This document shows, piece by piece, positions 19,266 through 27,562 of a stretch of DNA of 64,000 bases. Every line of letters begins with the position of its first letter. Position 1 is the first letter of the stretch. The translations under genes and the position numbers were made by a program. Location: NCBI GenBank assembly GCA_016778305.1, contig JADHPT010000007.1, positions 34,427-98,426 of the forward strand, in the 5' to 3' direction. The notes under the pieces were generated by a model. It had not been told where the DNA came from, ran no database searches, and saw only the letters and a list, made by a program, of their open reading frames with translations. The DNA is from Candidatus Poseidonia sp. GTDB lineage: Archaea; Thermoplasmatota; Poseidoniia; Poseidoniales; Poseidoniaceae.

Positions 19266-20122
19266 TCTTCTTCCTCCGCTAAAGTAAACACGACACTCCG
19301 CCCTGCTTGAAGATGCATGCCCTTCGGATGAGCCAGATTACCACTTTCTGCAGTTATGATCGTCGACGAGTAACGATTCGCTGGAACTCGCACATCAACG
19401 CGTGATCCGAGACGAATCATGCCGATACGTTGGCCACGTCGAACGGTGACATCTCGACCAACATAGGGGAGTACCGTACGAGCCAAGGCTCCGGAAATCT
19501 GCGTCATTTCAATCCGTATGCCGTTTTCAAGAAGGTAGACGGAACGAACTCGTTCGTTGTACTGGCTCTCTTTTTTGAACGCAGCACGGAAGGGTCCTCG
19601 CAGCATGCCTTTGCCGGTCCGATGTTCGATGCGTTCCAAGATTCCTGCCTCCGGTGCTCGGTTGACGTGTACGTCAAGAGGTGACATGAAAATAGCAAGA
19701 CGCCATACATCATCTGGCCCTTCTTCACCAGGGCCAACGGCTTCAAAACGCTGTTCGGTAGCGAAGCTGAGGGGCATTTCAAGAGGCTGCGGATACCAAT
19801 CGCCCGAAAGCGCGTCCTGTTCGGTTTGTCCTTCCTGAACTTCGCTCTGTGTTGGCCGCCGGCCAATGGCGCGTTCCCGTCGCAAAAACATCGCATTGCC
19901 GTCTGCAGGAGAGACCAGAATGCCTGGAGTTCGCGGAATCGGTCGGTCCGGGTCACGCCAAAAATTCACCATGAAGGCAGCTGCCATGAGGCATAAGATG
20001 CCGAACATGGGGATGAGGCCGGCAACGGGATCGATGATGGTGCCAATGATCAGGGCGCTCACGCCCATCATGCTCATCATCAAAACCGGGCCGTGGCCTC
20101 CGGGGGCCAAACCAGCCATCAT
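19262..20122 (-). CDS. asd: Phosphatidylserine-decarboxylase-family protein, probable archaetidylserine decarboxylase
   Basis: Pyruvoyl-dependent decarboxylase that converts archaetidylserine to archaetidylethanolamine in archaea (family role). The 286-residue protein starts with one or two hydrophobic helices (LMMSMMGVSALIIGTII; LIPMFGILCLMAAAFMV), then FWRDPDRPIPR and VSPADG. The core signature is IFMSPLDVHVNRAP near residue 148, followed by YNERVRSVYLLENGIRIE. Self-cleavage is expected at the Gly-Ser of LGSRVDV near 236. Between VSPADG and the core there is an extra stretch of about 45 residues compared with the short archaeal form as remembered. The start could be either of two adjacent ATGs (20122 or 20119), with AGGTGAG just upstream; the second has better spacing. 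It overlaps the hydrolase gene downstream and lies 5 bp after the coiled-coil gene. Gene symbol is by inferred function. Confidence 0.83.
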   Translation of the reverse strand: MMAGLAPGGHGPVLMMSMMGVSALIIGTIIDPVAGLIPMFGILCLMAAAFMVNFWRDPDRPIPRTPGILVSPADGNAMFLRRERAIGRRPTQSEVQEGQTEQDALSGDWYPQPLEMPLSFATEQRFEAVGPGEEGPDDVWRLAIFMSPLDVHVNRAPEAGILERIEHRTGKGMLRGPFRAAFKKESQYNERVRSVYLLENGIRIEMTQISGALARTVLPYVGRDVTVRRGQRIGMIRLGSRVDVRVPANRYSSTIITAESGNLAHPKGMHLQAGRSVVFTLAEEEE

Positions 20123-20127
20123 CTCAC

Positions 20128-20874
20128 CTAGTTAGAGGACCAAGGGTCTTCGCCATCGCCCCAATCTGCAGGGGGCTCTTCGGATGCTGCTTCAGGTTCT
20201 TCTTCTGGCTCTTCAACTGGCGCTTCTTCTGGAACTTCTTCAACGACTTCAACAGCTGCCGTGGCTTCTTCTGCTTCTGCTGCTTCAGCCTCTGCTTCAC
20301 TCATTTCCTCACTGCGAGCCTGGACCATTTCTTCAACGCGCTCGGTGAAGACGCGGGACATGTGTTGGGACTTGCGTTCGGATTCAACAGCACGCTCAAT
20401 CATCTCGTAGCGCTCCTTGATAGCCTTGTTCAAATCTTCAAAAATTTGCATGTGGCCGACATACCAGTCGTCACGAGCTTTCATCTCAGTAACGGCAAGA
20501 CGCAAATCGTTATCCAATTCTTCTGCGATACCGAACACCTTGCCCAAACGGTCTTTTTCACGTGAGTACTTTTCTTCCATCTTGTCCAATTCTGGTTCAA
20601 GGTGTTCCACACGCTTGGAGGCTTTTGTAGCTCTCATTTCGAGTTCACGGACGCGGACATCCTTCTCTGCAATGATGGATTCGAGTGATTCTTTTTCGAT
20701 CTCACGGTCGATGATTTCTTTTTCAAGAACTTCAATTTCTGCTCGTGCGTCAACGAGTTCTTTTTCCTGAGATTCATAGGCCGCAAACAGTTTTTGCAAA
20801 CGGTCCGTCTCGGTGGCAAGTGCTTCTTCCAATTCCTTGATGCGGACCTCAGGGGTGATGGTTCCTTCCGTCAT
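20128..20874 (-). CDS. Coiled-coil protein with acidic C-terminal tail
   Basis: No family recognised. Residues about 8-190 are almost continuous heptad-like coiled coil rich in Glu, Lys, Leu and Arg (RIKELEEALATETDRLQKLF; EIEVLEKEIIDREIEKESLE). Residues about 192-235 are nearly all Glu, Ala, Pro and Val, and the end is WGDGEDPWSSN. No membrane helix is present, so it is probably cytosolic, perhaps structural or a scaffold. The ATG at 20874 follows GGTGAG at good spacing. It lies 106 bp after the proline iminopeptidase gene and 5 bp before the decarboxylase gene, so it probably heads the decarboxylase-hydrolase unit. Functional link to lipid synthesis is only suggested by position. Confidence 0.7.
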   Translation of the reverse strand: MTEGTITPEVRIKELEEALATETDRLQKLFAAYESQEKELVDARAEIEVLEKEIIDREIEKESLESIIAEKDVRVRELEMRATKASKRVEHLEPELDKMEEKYSREKDRLGKVFGIAEELDNDLRLAVTEMKARDDWYVGHMQIFEDLNKAIKERYEMIERAVESERKSQHMSRVFTERVEEMVQARSEEMSEAEAEAAEAEEATAAVEVVEEVPEEAPVEEPEEEPEAASEEPPADWGDGEDPWSSN

Positions 20875-20884
20875 ATTCTCACCG

Positions 20885-20941
20885 GGAGGTCAAGCCTCCA
20901 CATACGGCGAGTTCTATCCTACCTATCAAGCCGACGCTTGA
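20885..20941. repeat. Two short inverted repeats in the leader of the coiled-coil gene
   Basis: Within the 106-bp gap between the iminopeptidase stop and the coiled-coil start: TCAAGC-CGAC-GCTTGA at 20926-20941 (6-bp arms, 4-base loop) and GGAGG-TCAAG-CCTCC at 20885-20899 (5-bp arms), the latter ending 2 bp from the GGTGAG ribosome-binding site. On the transcribed minus strand they could fold as successive hairpins, either ending the upstream message or affecting initiation of the next gene. Neither is followed by a clear U-run. Confidence 0.3.
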
Positions 20942-20980
20942 AAGAGCAGGTTTTCCCCTTACAATGCGGGGTCATCCTTC

Positions 20981-21943
20981 CTAACGAAGGGCATTGGTAG
21001 CCTTGACCAATTCTCGAGCTATACTGACTTCACCCATTGAGTGGCCTGCGTCGCCGACCATCACCAACTTGCTTTGTGGCAGCGCCTTGTGCAGTTCCCA
21101 AGCGCTGCGAGGCGGGCAAACCACATCGTAACGCCCCTGTACGATCACGGTTGGGATGTGTTGAATGGAGGCGACTTGGTTGAGAATATGTGCTTCCTCA
21201 ACGAAGATAGCATTGATGAAATAATGGCACTCGATTCGAGCGAAAGCGACTGCAAAGTCAAGATCTTCGGCTTTCTCAAGGTATTCCGGGTCGGGAAAGA
21301 GACGACTTGTCGCCATTTCCCAACGAGTCCACTCTTTGGCTGCAGCACGGCGAACTTCTGCATGCTTGCTGGTCAACCTTGCATAATAAGCCGTGATGAG
21401 GTCGTCTTGTTCGCCCTCTGGTATATGGTTGCGATAAGGTTCAAATGCATCTGGAAATAGATGGCTGGCGCCGTCCTGGTAGAACCATCGCAGTTCACTT
21501 TTTCGGCACATGAAGATACCCCGAAGAACCAAACTGATAGCTCGGTCGGGGTGGTGTTGAGCATAGATGAGCGAGAGAGTTGAGCCCCATGAACCACCAA
21601 AAACGTGCCACTTTTCAACCCCCAAATGCTCTCTGAGTTGTTCAATATCGCCAACCAAGGCCTGCGTATTGTTGTCTTCGAGTTCGGCGTGAGGTGTCGA
21701 TTGACCGCATCCGCGTTGGTCAAATTGTATGATGTCAAAGGCGGCTGGGTCGAAGTATTGGCGGTACGATGGCTGACCTCCACCGCCGGGTCCTCCGTGA
21801 ATCACAATAACGGGTATGCCTTCTGGATTTCCGCTTCGCTCCCAAGCAATTGTATGGAGTTCTGTGACCACCAAATGGCCTTTTTCATGTGCTTCAATCG
21901 GGGGGTAAAGTACGTCTTCAAGCCTCGTTGTCGTATCCAACAT
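20981..21943 (-). CDS. pip: Proline iminopeptidase
   Basis: Cytosolic alpha/beta-hydrolase peptidase (family S33) that removes N-terminal proline from peptides. The 320 residues match the usual family length. Motifs in order: HGGPGGGGQPSY near residue 50, FDQRGCGQSTPH near 75, nucleophile elbow GGSWGSTL near 115, the cap region with RWFYQDGASHLFPDAF, the acid Asp in VQGRYDVVCP near 272 and the catalytic His in GDAGHSMGE near 300. All triad residues are present. It begins a long minus-strand run, and its start is separated by 77 bp from the divergent methyltransferase gene. Peptide catabolism fits a heterotrophic marine lifestyle. The family is mostly bacterial, so bacterial origin is plausible. 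Confidence 0.92.
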   Translation of the reverse strand: MLDTTTRLEDVLYPPIEAHEKGHLVVTELHTIAWERSGNPEGIPVIVIHGGPGGGGQPSYRQYFDPAAFDIIQFDQRGCGQSTPHAELEDNNTQALVGDIEQLREHLGVEKWHVFGGSWGSTLSLIYAQHHPDRAISLVLRGIFMCRKSELRWFYQDGASHLFPDAFEPYRNHIPEGEQDDLITAYYARLTSKHAEVRRAAAKEWTRWEMATSRLFPDPEYLEKAEDLDFAVAFARIECHYFINAIFVEEAHILNQVASIQHIPTVIVQGRYDVVCPPRSAWELHKALPQSKLVMVGDAGHSMGEVSIARELVKATNALR

Positions 21944-22020
21944 GGTGGCCCCATATCAAGGGCAGGCATCTTCTTTTCGCCATGAACATCTTCAAGGACG
22001 ACCGATGAGGGGTAAGGGGT

Positions 22021-22638
22021 ATGAGCCAACGAAAGGCGACCGATGTGTTCAGCGAATGGGCAGAGGCCGGAAGGGATGAGGGCATGGAACGTGGGCACGG
22101 CCCAAGCGTGGAAGTGATGCTCGAGCGTGTGCTTGCTACCCGCCACGAATCGTTCACCGCCATCGATATCGGTTGTGGCAACGGTTGGGTTGTTCGGAAA
22201 TTATTGGCGCACCCACTTTGCACCGAAGCATCCGGCGTCGATGGAGCAAGCGCCATGATTGAGAAGGCGAAATCCATCCATCCTGATGGGGACTATACTG
22301 AGGCAATGCTTCCTGATTGGAAACCAGAAAAGGCCGTAGATATGCTCCACAGCATGGAATGTCTCTACTACCTCCACGACCCTTTGAGTTTTCTCAAAAC
22401 CCTGCATGCAGACTGGCTCAACGCTGGGGGGAGTATTGTCATCGGCGTGGATCACTACCTCGAGAATCCATCAAGCCACGACTGGCCTGAATCACTCAAC
22501 GTTCACATGACGACGCTTTCCATCGCACAGTGGCGTGACGGTATGACCGATGCTGGTTTTACAGACGTAATAACGACCCAAACCGGCGCCAAGGAAGGTT
22601 GGGCTGGTACGCTGATCATTACGGCGTCAAAACCCTGA
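22021..22638 (+). CDS. Class I SAM-dependent methyltransferase
   Basis: A 205-residue methyltransferase with substrate unknown. Motif I is AIDIGCGNGWVVRKLL near residues 48-62, an acidic residue follows in ASGVDGASAMIEKA near 76, and the motif IV region is VDMLHSMECLYYLHDP near 115. The C-terminal half has the expected strands (GGSIVIGVDHY; LIITASKP). No extra domain that would indicate a target is visible. ATG 22021 is preceded by GGGGTAAGGGG. It is the only plus-strand gene between two long minus-strand runs. Its stop lies one base from the convergent AddA-like gene stop, so the two ends share no spacer. Confidence 0.82.
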   Translation: MSQRKATDVFSEWAEAGRDEGMERGHGPSVEVMLERVLATRHESFTAIDIGCGNGWVVRKLLAHPLCTEASGVDGASAMIEKAKSIHPDGDYTEAMLPDWKPEKAVDMLHSMECLYYLHDPLSFLKTLHADWLNAGGSIVIGVDHYLENPSSHDWPESLNVHMTTLSIAQWRDGMTDAGFTDVITTQTGAKEGWAGTLIITASKP

Positions 22639-22639
22639 G

Positions 22640-25600
22640 TCACTGGAGCCCAAGAGGTTCTCCTTCGGGTCCACAACGTCGAACATCCCCTCGGTAAAAG
22701 GGACACTGCTCACATAGTTTTGTCCCTGCAGGGAGGCGTGGTGGCGCTTCGGTTTCAGGATTGAGATGAAGGATGCTTCGCCAAAAGAGGTGTTCGAGCA
22801 GTTCCGTACGAGATTGTTCAAATTCATCACTCGTCAGCTGTACCATGCGGCCGTTAGCACCGATGAGAATTGCTGGAGGGAGAACGCTGCGCCGGTCTTC
22901 TTTGGGCTTCCGTTGTTCAATGGCTTCAAGGGCCATTGAGTACAAGGTTAATTGCAATCGGTGTTCATCGAGGATGGCTCGTTCATGGGGCCCGATGGGG
23001 TCGAGAGTGGTGTTGGTCGGCGGTGTCATCTGCAATCCGTGTCCCTTCGTGTGATCAGCCTCATTGAAGGGTTGAAGGCAGCCCTGAGTTTTCAAATCGA
23101 CCACCTGAAGGGCGCCTTTACCCTCTTCATCTGCAAGGGCTAATACCAAATCAGCACGCCCGCTGAAATCCATGTTGATCTGCCGGACCTGCGCCTGTTC
23201 AGTACCACCTTGGGGAGAAAAGACAGAGACGGGCATGCCGGACGTGTCGATTTCATGCCGATGGAAGAATGGCAATTCTGTACGAACCGCTTCCACACGG
23301 TAGCGGTGCAAATCATCACCTTTGACCCACTGGCCTAAGATGCCCTTGTCGATCAAATTGGCGATATGCATGAGGCGGTCACGCCACTTCGCTTCGGGCG
23401 TTCCCTCCGTTTGAGTTTCTCCGTATCCAAATTCATTCATTACCCTGGCAACCGTTGTTGAAGACGCCAAGACTTCTTCTTCACTCTCATGAAGCCATTC
23501 CCTGTCGAGAGGTGCTTGTGTTGCGATGATGTTCAAGGGATTCCGGAGTCCAATTTCAAGAACCCTGTGCATCATCAATCCGAATTCTGTTGCCTCCGGC
23601 CACGAAGGGGATTTGATTTTTGACGCTTGGGTGTTTGGGAATCTAAAGGGTTCACTTACCCAGCCTTTGACGTGCTCGAGCCAGTATTTTCGAGGGCAGG
23701 AATTGGTGGCATCCAAATGGTGTGCAGCTCCCTTGATTGCTCGTTCATGAACGACGATTTGAGGTGATGAAACCTCCACTTCAACATGTTCACTGAGTCG
23801 TTCTTGGAGGTGGCGTGCCCGTTGTTGAGGAGAGACCAGATCTTGCGTCCCGAAGCAGGATGGATGATGGTAGATTCTGATTCCTTGGACCCCCTCCTCT
23901 CCCAGCGGACTGGAGGTTGCGAGTTGTGCCGGGTTAAGGGCAACTTCTTCATTGCTTGGATTAAATAAAGGAAGTTCATTCTTCTCTGCGTCACCCTGCA
24001 AGAGCCAGGGAGATGCTGTATCATTGGCACACCATGCTGCACGTCGAAGGCCTTCGACAAACATACGCCCCATCGTTCGCGGGTCAGGTTTGATCTTCAC
24101 CGAAAGGAGCCCTGAATCCTGGTTAAACGTTGAACGATCGCCAGGTGAACCCGTAATGATGAGGCGGTCTTTGACCCGTGTGAGTGCGACGTAAAATTTG
24201 CGTCGTAATTCCGCCTTGTCTTGGGCCTTGTTCATCTGGCTTGCAAAGGCCCACAGGCCGTCTTCAGGGCGTTCTTTGGCGACATAGGGTTGCAGGCGTC
24301 CGGCGATGACTTGTGGAGTGACAAGGACGTTGTCTTGAACAGAAATCGATGCGTCAGCCATCCCTGCTGAGAACAATCCAGTTACCATGACAACAGGGGC
24401 CTGGAGGCCTTTTGATCCGTGTATGGTCATGATTTGAACGGCTGCTTGCCCGGGGCGGGTGATGGCTTGTGGCCCTTGACGCCCAAGCGTTCGTAATTCA
24501 CCCATTCTACGATACAGTGCTGAAGCGTCATGTCCGACCTCAGTTCCAATGGAGTGAATCATGGCCAACCATGCTTCTGCATGTTGGCGTTGAGCGTCGT
24601 CACAATAGACCACAAAGAGATCTGAATGATCGAGGACATCATCGAATACATCGTATATCGCCCCCCAGGATGTGCGTTGATGAAGTCGCTCGAGGAGTGC
24701 GGCAACGGCCGGAGTCGGGGCGTTGGAAATCAAACAAGGCCAAACCGAAGTTCCCTCTTCCAGCGATGAAAAGGCCGTATGCACCCGACTCTCAGTCATC
24801 CCGACCACGGCTGAACGAGCAAACTCAATACCCGCTTTTCGCAAACACGGATTGGCCATAAGGGCCAATAACGACATCAGTGGCTGGATTACAGGCTGCA
24901 AGAGCAAGAGACCTTGACGGTCGGCCATCACGGGAATACTTCGGGCGCGAAGTCGCTCAACCATGTCGGGCAAGTGCGTGCGTGAATTGATGAGAATCAT
25001 GATGTCTTCGGGACGGACGTCGGGCCCCGTTTCTTCGAGGGTTGTCCATGCAGAATCAGTTGTGGACCAGACCTGTGTGGGGCTGTTATTGAGGAGGGCT
25101 TGAACGCGGTCTGCAAGAAGTTCATGTTCGAGTTGGAAGCCTTTGGCGTTTGGGTCCTCAAAGGTGTTGAGAGGAACGTCAAGGTCCATGGAAACGTCTT
25201 GAAGTTGTCCTTGAATCGGCAAGAGCCATTCCAGCACGCCCGGATCCTCAAGGTCCCGAGCGGGTCGAAGGCGTTGGGCTTCAGCATGCCAGTCACCCGG
25301 GAGCGCGTGATATCGGGGATCAAATACTTCATCGAACATGTCGTTCATGGTCTCCATCAAATCATGACGAGTGCGATGGTTTGAGGTCAAATCTATGTGC
25401 CCTTCATGACGGCGAAGGAGCCGATCTCCTGTGATGCTTGGTTGGCCATCCACATCTTCCTCATCAAAGGAAACGAAGCTGTGAGGTGCCGATTCTTCTC
25501 CCGTGTGTTCGTTTGAGAACGAACCCGTTTCTCCTCCTGCACCAACAGGACGCGGATCACGTCCACATCCTGCCTGTCGAAGGTGGTCCAGTCTGGAGTC

Positions 25601-27562
25601 GTTGGATTCAATGCTGTTGCACAAACGTATGGTGGCTACCGCTCTGCGCATCACCGATACCTCTGCCTGTCGGAATCGGTAGATGCTTTGCTTCATGTCA
25701 CCGACAATGCAAACAGTAGGGTCCCACAAACCACTGGGTCGTGCCGGATCGTCAGCATGGTGTGCACGACGGCCCCACAAGCGAGCGAGAAGTCGGTAAT
25801 GAGATGGATTAGTGTCTTGGTATTCGTCGATGATGAAAGCGCGGAATTGTCGGCGTAATTCGGACAGAATTTGGACCCGGCGGTGCAAATCTTCCTGAAG
25901 TTGCGGGCGATCGTTCAACAGTGTGATGGCCCTCGATATGTGGGAATCGCTCCACGGTTCGTCTCCAAGTCCATCCAACACATCGATGACTTCTGGAGGG
26001 TAGAGATGGCGGCACACATCTGGGCAACGAGCCAGGAGTAAGTCTGCGGCGAAGCGTTGGAGATCATCGAAGTCATGCAGCCCATCCACAGACTTACGAC
26101 GAGCAAGAATCTGATTGCAGCCCTGTTGAAGAACGATGAGGTCACTGAGGACTTCCATTTGCAGCGATGGTGAAACGTAGGTGTTTCGCTCCCCGGGCTC
26201 GACTGGAATCGGTTCCTCCAGCGGGTCCAACCGCAAGGGGCAATCAAGAGGCATTCCATCAAATCCATTTCCAGGGTTGAGTAAAAAAGCAGACCTTGCC
26301 AGCAGGGAAATGAGTTTTCCAGTTGATGTTTCGAGGTGTTGTTTGACGTCGCTAATACGGTTGGTTGAACGCAGATACAAAGCGTCTTTATCGGCTTTTG
26401 AAAGGCCTACTGCATTGGTTTTCGAGGTGATTCCTGCGGGCCATTTATCACCCTTCGGCAGAATATTACCTGGGAAAAAGGTCGGGTTTCCTTTTGTTAA
26501 TCCCGAAGAGGTTGCAAGGCCGAGAAGCACCTTCCAAACCCATACCAATTGTTCCCCTGGTTGGTCAGGCAGAGGCTCACTCAGCGTTCGGACAAGGTGG
26601 TTGAAGCGAGTCAATTCAGTATCTGCTTCGGCGGGGTGGAGGCATGAAGCAGCGTAGGGCAAGAATTCACTGGTCCACCCAGAAAGCCCTTGTGCGAGGG
26701 TAGTGACAAAGGTTGGCAGTTCATCTGCTACCGGTTCTGCAATCATGTCCAACAAGATGGAGACAGGAGCGGGGCCGCGGCCAGCCCAGTCAAGTCCCAA
26801 ATCCTCTGCACGTTGAATCATGGCACGGTGGGATTGTTCGACAAAGAGTGATCGGTCCATCAAGCCGCCGAGCACCGTTTCCCCTTGGGCTTGGCCTCCC
26901 AGACGTGTGACAAGTCGGTTTCGTGCGAGCAGGAATTCTTCATGGTGGTGAAGGACACCCGCTTCGTGTGCGTCGGAAACAGTACGAATTCTCCACACAG
27001 CGTTCAGAGTATCATTCAACATCAATGGAGCCCGTTCTTCTGAGATCTGTTGATGCGATGGGTAGAGTGCTACAAGGTCGATATAGGGCTGAACGAGACG
27101 ATTGAGAAAGGCATCGATGGTTGATATCGGCGCTTCATCCAAGCCTGAAAGCAGCATTTCAACATCGGAGTCGTGGCGCAAACGTGGGTCGTAGATGCCG
27201 TCATCATCGCCAAAAGCAAGAGGTTGGGCACGACTTTGGGCCAGACGGTCGCGGATTCGTGCCTTGAGTTCGGCGGCGGCTTTTCTCGTGAAGGTGATTG
27301 CAACAACTTCAGAAGGCAACAATCCCTTCCAGTCCTCAAGTTCGGTTCGTTCTTTCTTCGGGGATCGTAGGGCGCCATGACCGCTGAGTGGCACACGGGG
27401 CCCAGGGGGCGTCATGTGCGTCGCTCTCTGTTCAGAGGCGATGAGGTGCTGAACATAACGCTCGGCCATCACCGTTGTTTTTCCAGTACCTGCGCCCGCA
27501 TCCAAAGCAATGTGTCGGTCGAGGTCCAAACCGAGGCGTTGACTTTTGTTGAATTCAACCAT
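22640..27562 (-). CDS. addA: AddA-like ATP-dependent helicase-nuclease (1640 aa)
   Basis: Expected to unwind and resect double-strand DNA ends, paired with the adjacent AddB-like subunit. UvrD-type helicase motifs: I AGAGTGKTT near residue 22, STIDAF, II IDEYQDTNP near 578, III VGDMKQSIYRFRQAE near 617, IV SNHRTRHDL, V TIHGSKGLQAPV near 1044 and VI YVALTRVKDR near 1120. From about 1280 there is a RecB-family nuclease: Cys in NSCPRKYW near 1286, FGLMMHRVLE near 1325, an Asp in SGRADLVLA, VVDLKTQG near 1490, and CEQCPFYRGDVRRC near 1615. The four cysteines resemble the 4Fe-4S arrangement of AddB and Cas4. ATG 27562 shares its A with the TGA of the upstream gene (TGATG), so translation is coupled; the longer frame from 27616 is rejected. 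A bacterial-type complex in an archaeal setting suggests ancient transfer. Confidence 0.85.
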   Translation of the reverse strand: MVEFNKSQRLGLDLDRHIALDAGAGTGKTTVMAERYVQHLIASEQRATHMTPPGPRVPLSGHGALRSPKKERTELEDWKGLLPSEVVAITFTRKAAAELKARIRDRLAQSRAQPLAFGDDDGIYDPRLRHDSDVEMLLSGLDEAPISTIDAFLNRLVQPYIDLVALYPSHQQISEERAPLMLNDTLNAVWRIRTVSDAHEAGVLHHHEEFLLARNRLVTRLGGQAQGETVLGGLMDRSLFVEQSHRAMIQRAEDLGLDWAGRGPAPVSILLDMIAEPVADELPTFVTTLAQGLSGWTSEFLPYAASCLHPAEADTELTRFNHLVRTLSEPLPDQPGEQLVWVWKVLLGLATSSGLTKGNPTFFPGNILPKGDKWPAGITSKTNAVGLSKADKDALYLRSTNRISDVKQHLETSTGKLISLLARSAFLLNPGNGFDGMPLDCPLRLDPLEEPIPVEPGERNTYVSPSLQMEVLSDLIVLQQGCNQILARRKSVDGLHDFDDLQRFAADLLLARCPDVCRHLYPPEVIDVLDGLGDEPWSDSHISRAITLLNDRPQLQEDLHRRVQILSELRRQFRAFIIDEYQDTNPSHYRLLARLWGRRAHHADDPARPSGLWDPTVCIVGDMKQSIYRFRQAEVSVMRRAVATIRLCNSIESNDSRLDHLRQAGCGRDPRPVGAGGETGSFSNEHTGEESAPHSFVSFDEEDVDGQPSITGDRLLRRHEGHIDLTSNHRTRHDLMETMNDMFDEVFDPRYHALPGDWHAEAQRLRPARDLEDPGVLEWLLPIQGQLQDVSMDLDVPLNTFEDPNAKGFQLEHELLADRVQALLNNSPTQVWSTTDSAWTTLEETGPDVRPEDIMILINSRTHLPDMVERLRARSIPVMADRQGLLLLQPVIQPLMSLLALMANPCLRKAGIEFARSAVVGMTESRVHTAFSSLEEGTSVWPCLISNAPTPAVAALLERLHQRTSWGAIYDVFDDVLDHSDLFVVYCDDAQRQHAEAWLAMIHSIGTEVGHDASALYRRMGELRTLGRQGPQAITRPGQAAVQIMTIHGSKGLQAPVVMVTGLFSAGMADASISVQDNVLVTPQVIAGRLQPYVAKERPEDGLWAFASQMNKAQDKAELRRKFYVALTRVKDRLIITGSPGDRSTFNQDSGLLSVKIKPDPRTMGRMFVEGLRRAAWCANDTASPWLLQGDAEKNELPLFNPSNEEVALNPAQLATSSPLGEEGVQGIRIYHHPSCFGTQDLVSPQQRARHLQERLSEHVEVEVSSPQIVVHERAIKGAAHHLDATNSCPRKYWLEHVKGWVSEPFRFPNTQASKIKSPSWPEATEFGLMMHRVLEIGLRNPLNIIATQAPLDREWLHESEEEVLASSTTVARVMNEFGYGETQTEGTPEAKWRDRLMHIANLIDKGILGQWVKGDDLHRYRVEAVRTELPFFHRHEIDTSGMPVSVFSPQGGTEQAQVRQINMDFSGRADLVLALADEEGKGALQVVDLKTQGCLQPFNEADHTKGHGLQMTPPTNTTLDPIGPHERAILDEHRLQLTLYSMALEAIEQRKPKEDRRSVLPPAILIGANGRMVQLTSDEFEQSRTELLEHLFWRSILHLNPETEAPPRLPAGTKLCEQCPFYRGDVRRCGPEGEPLGLQ

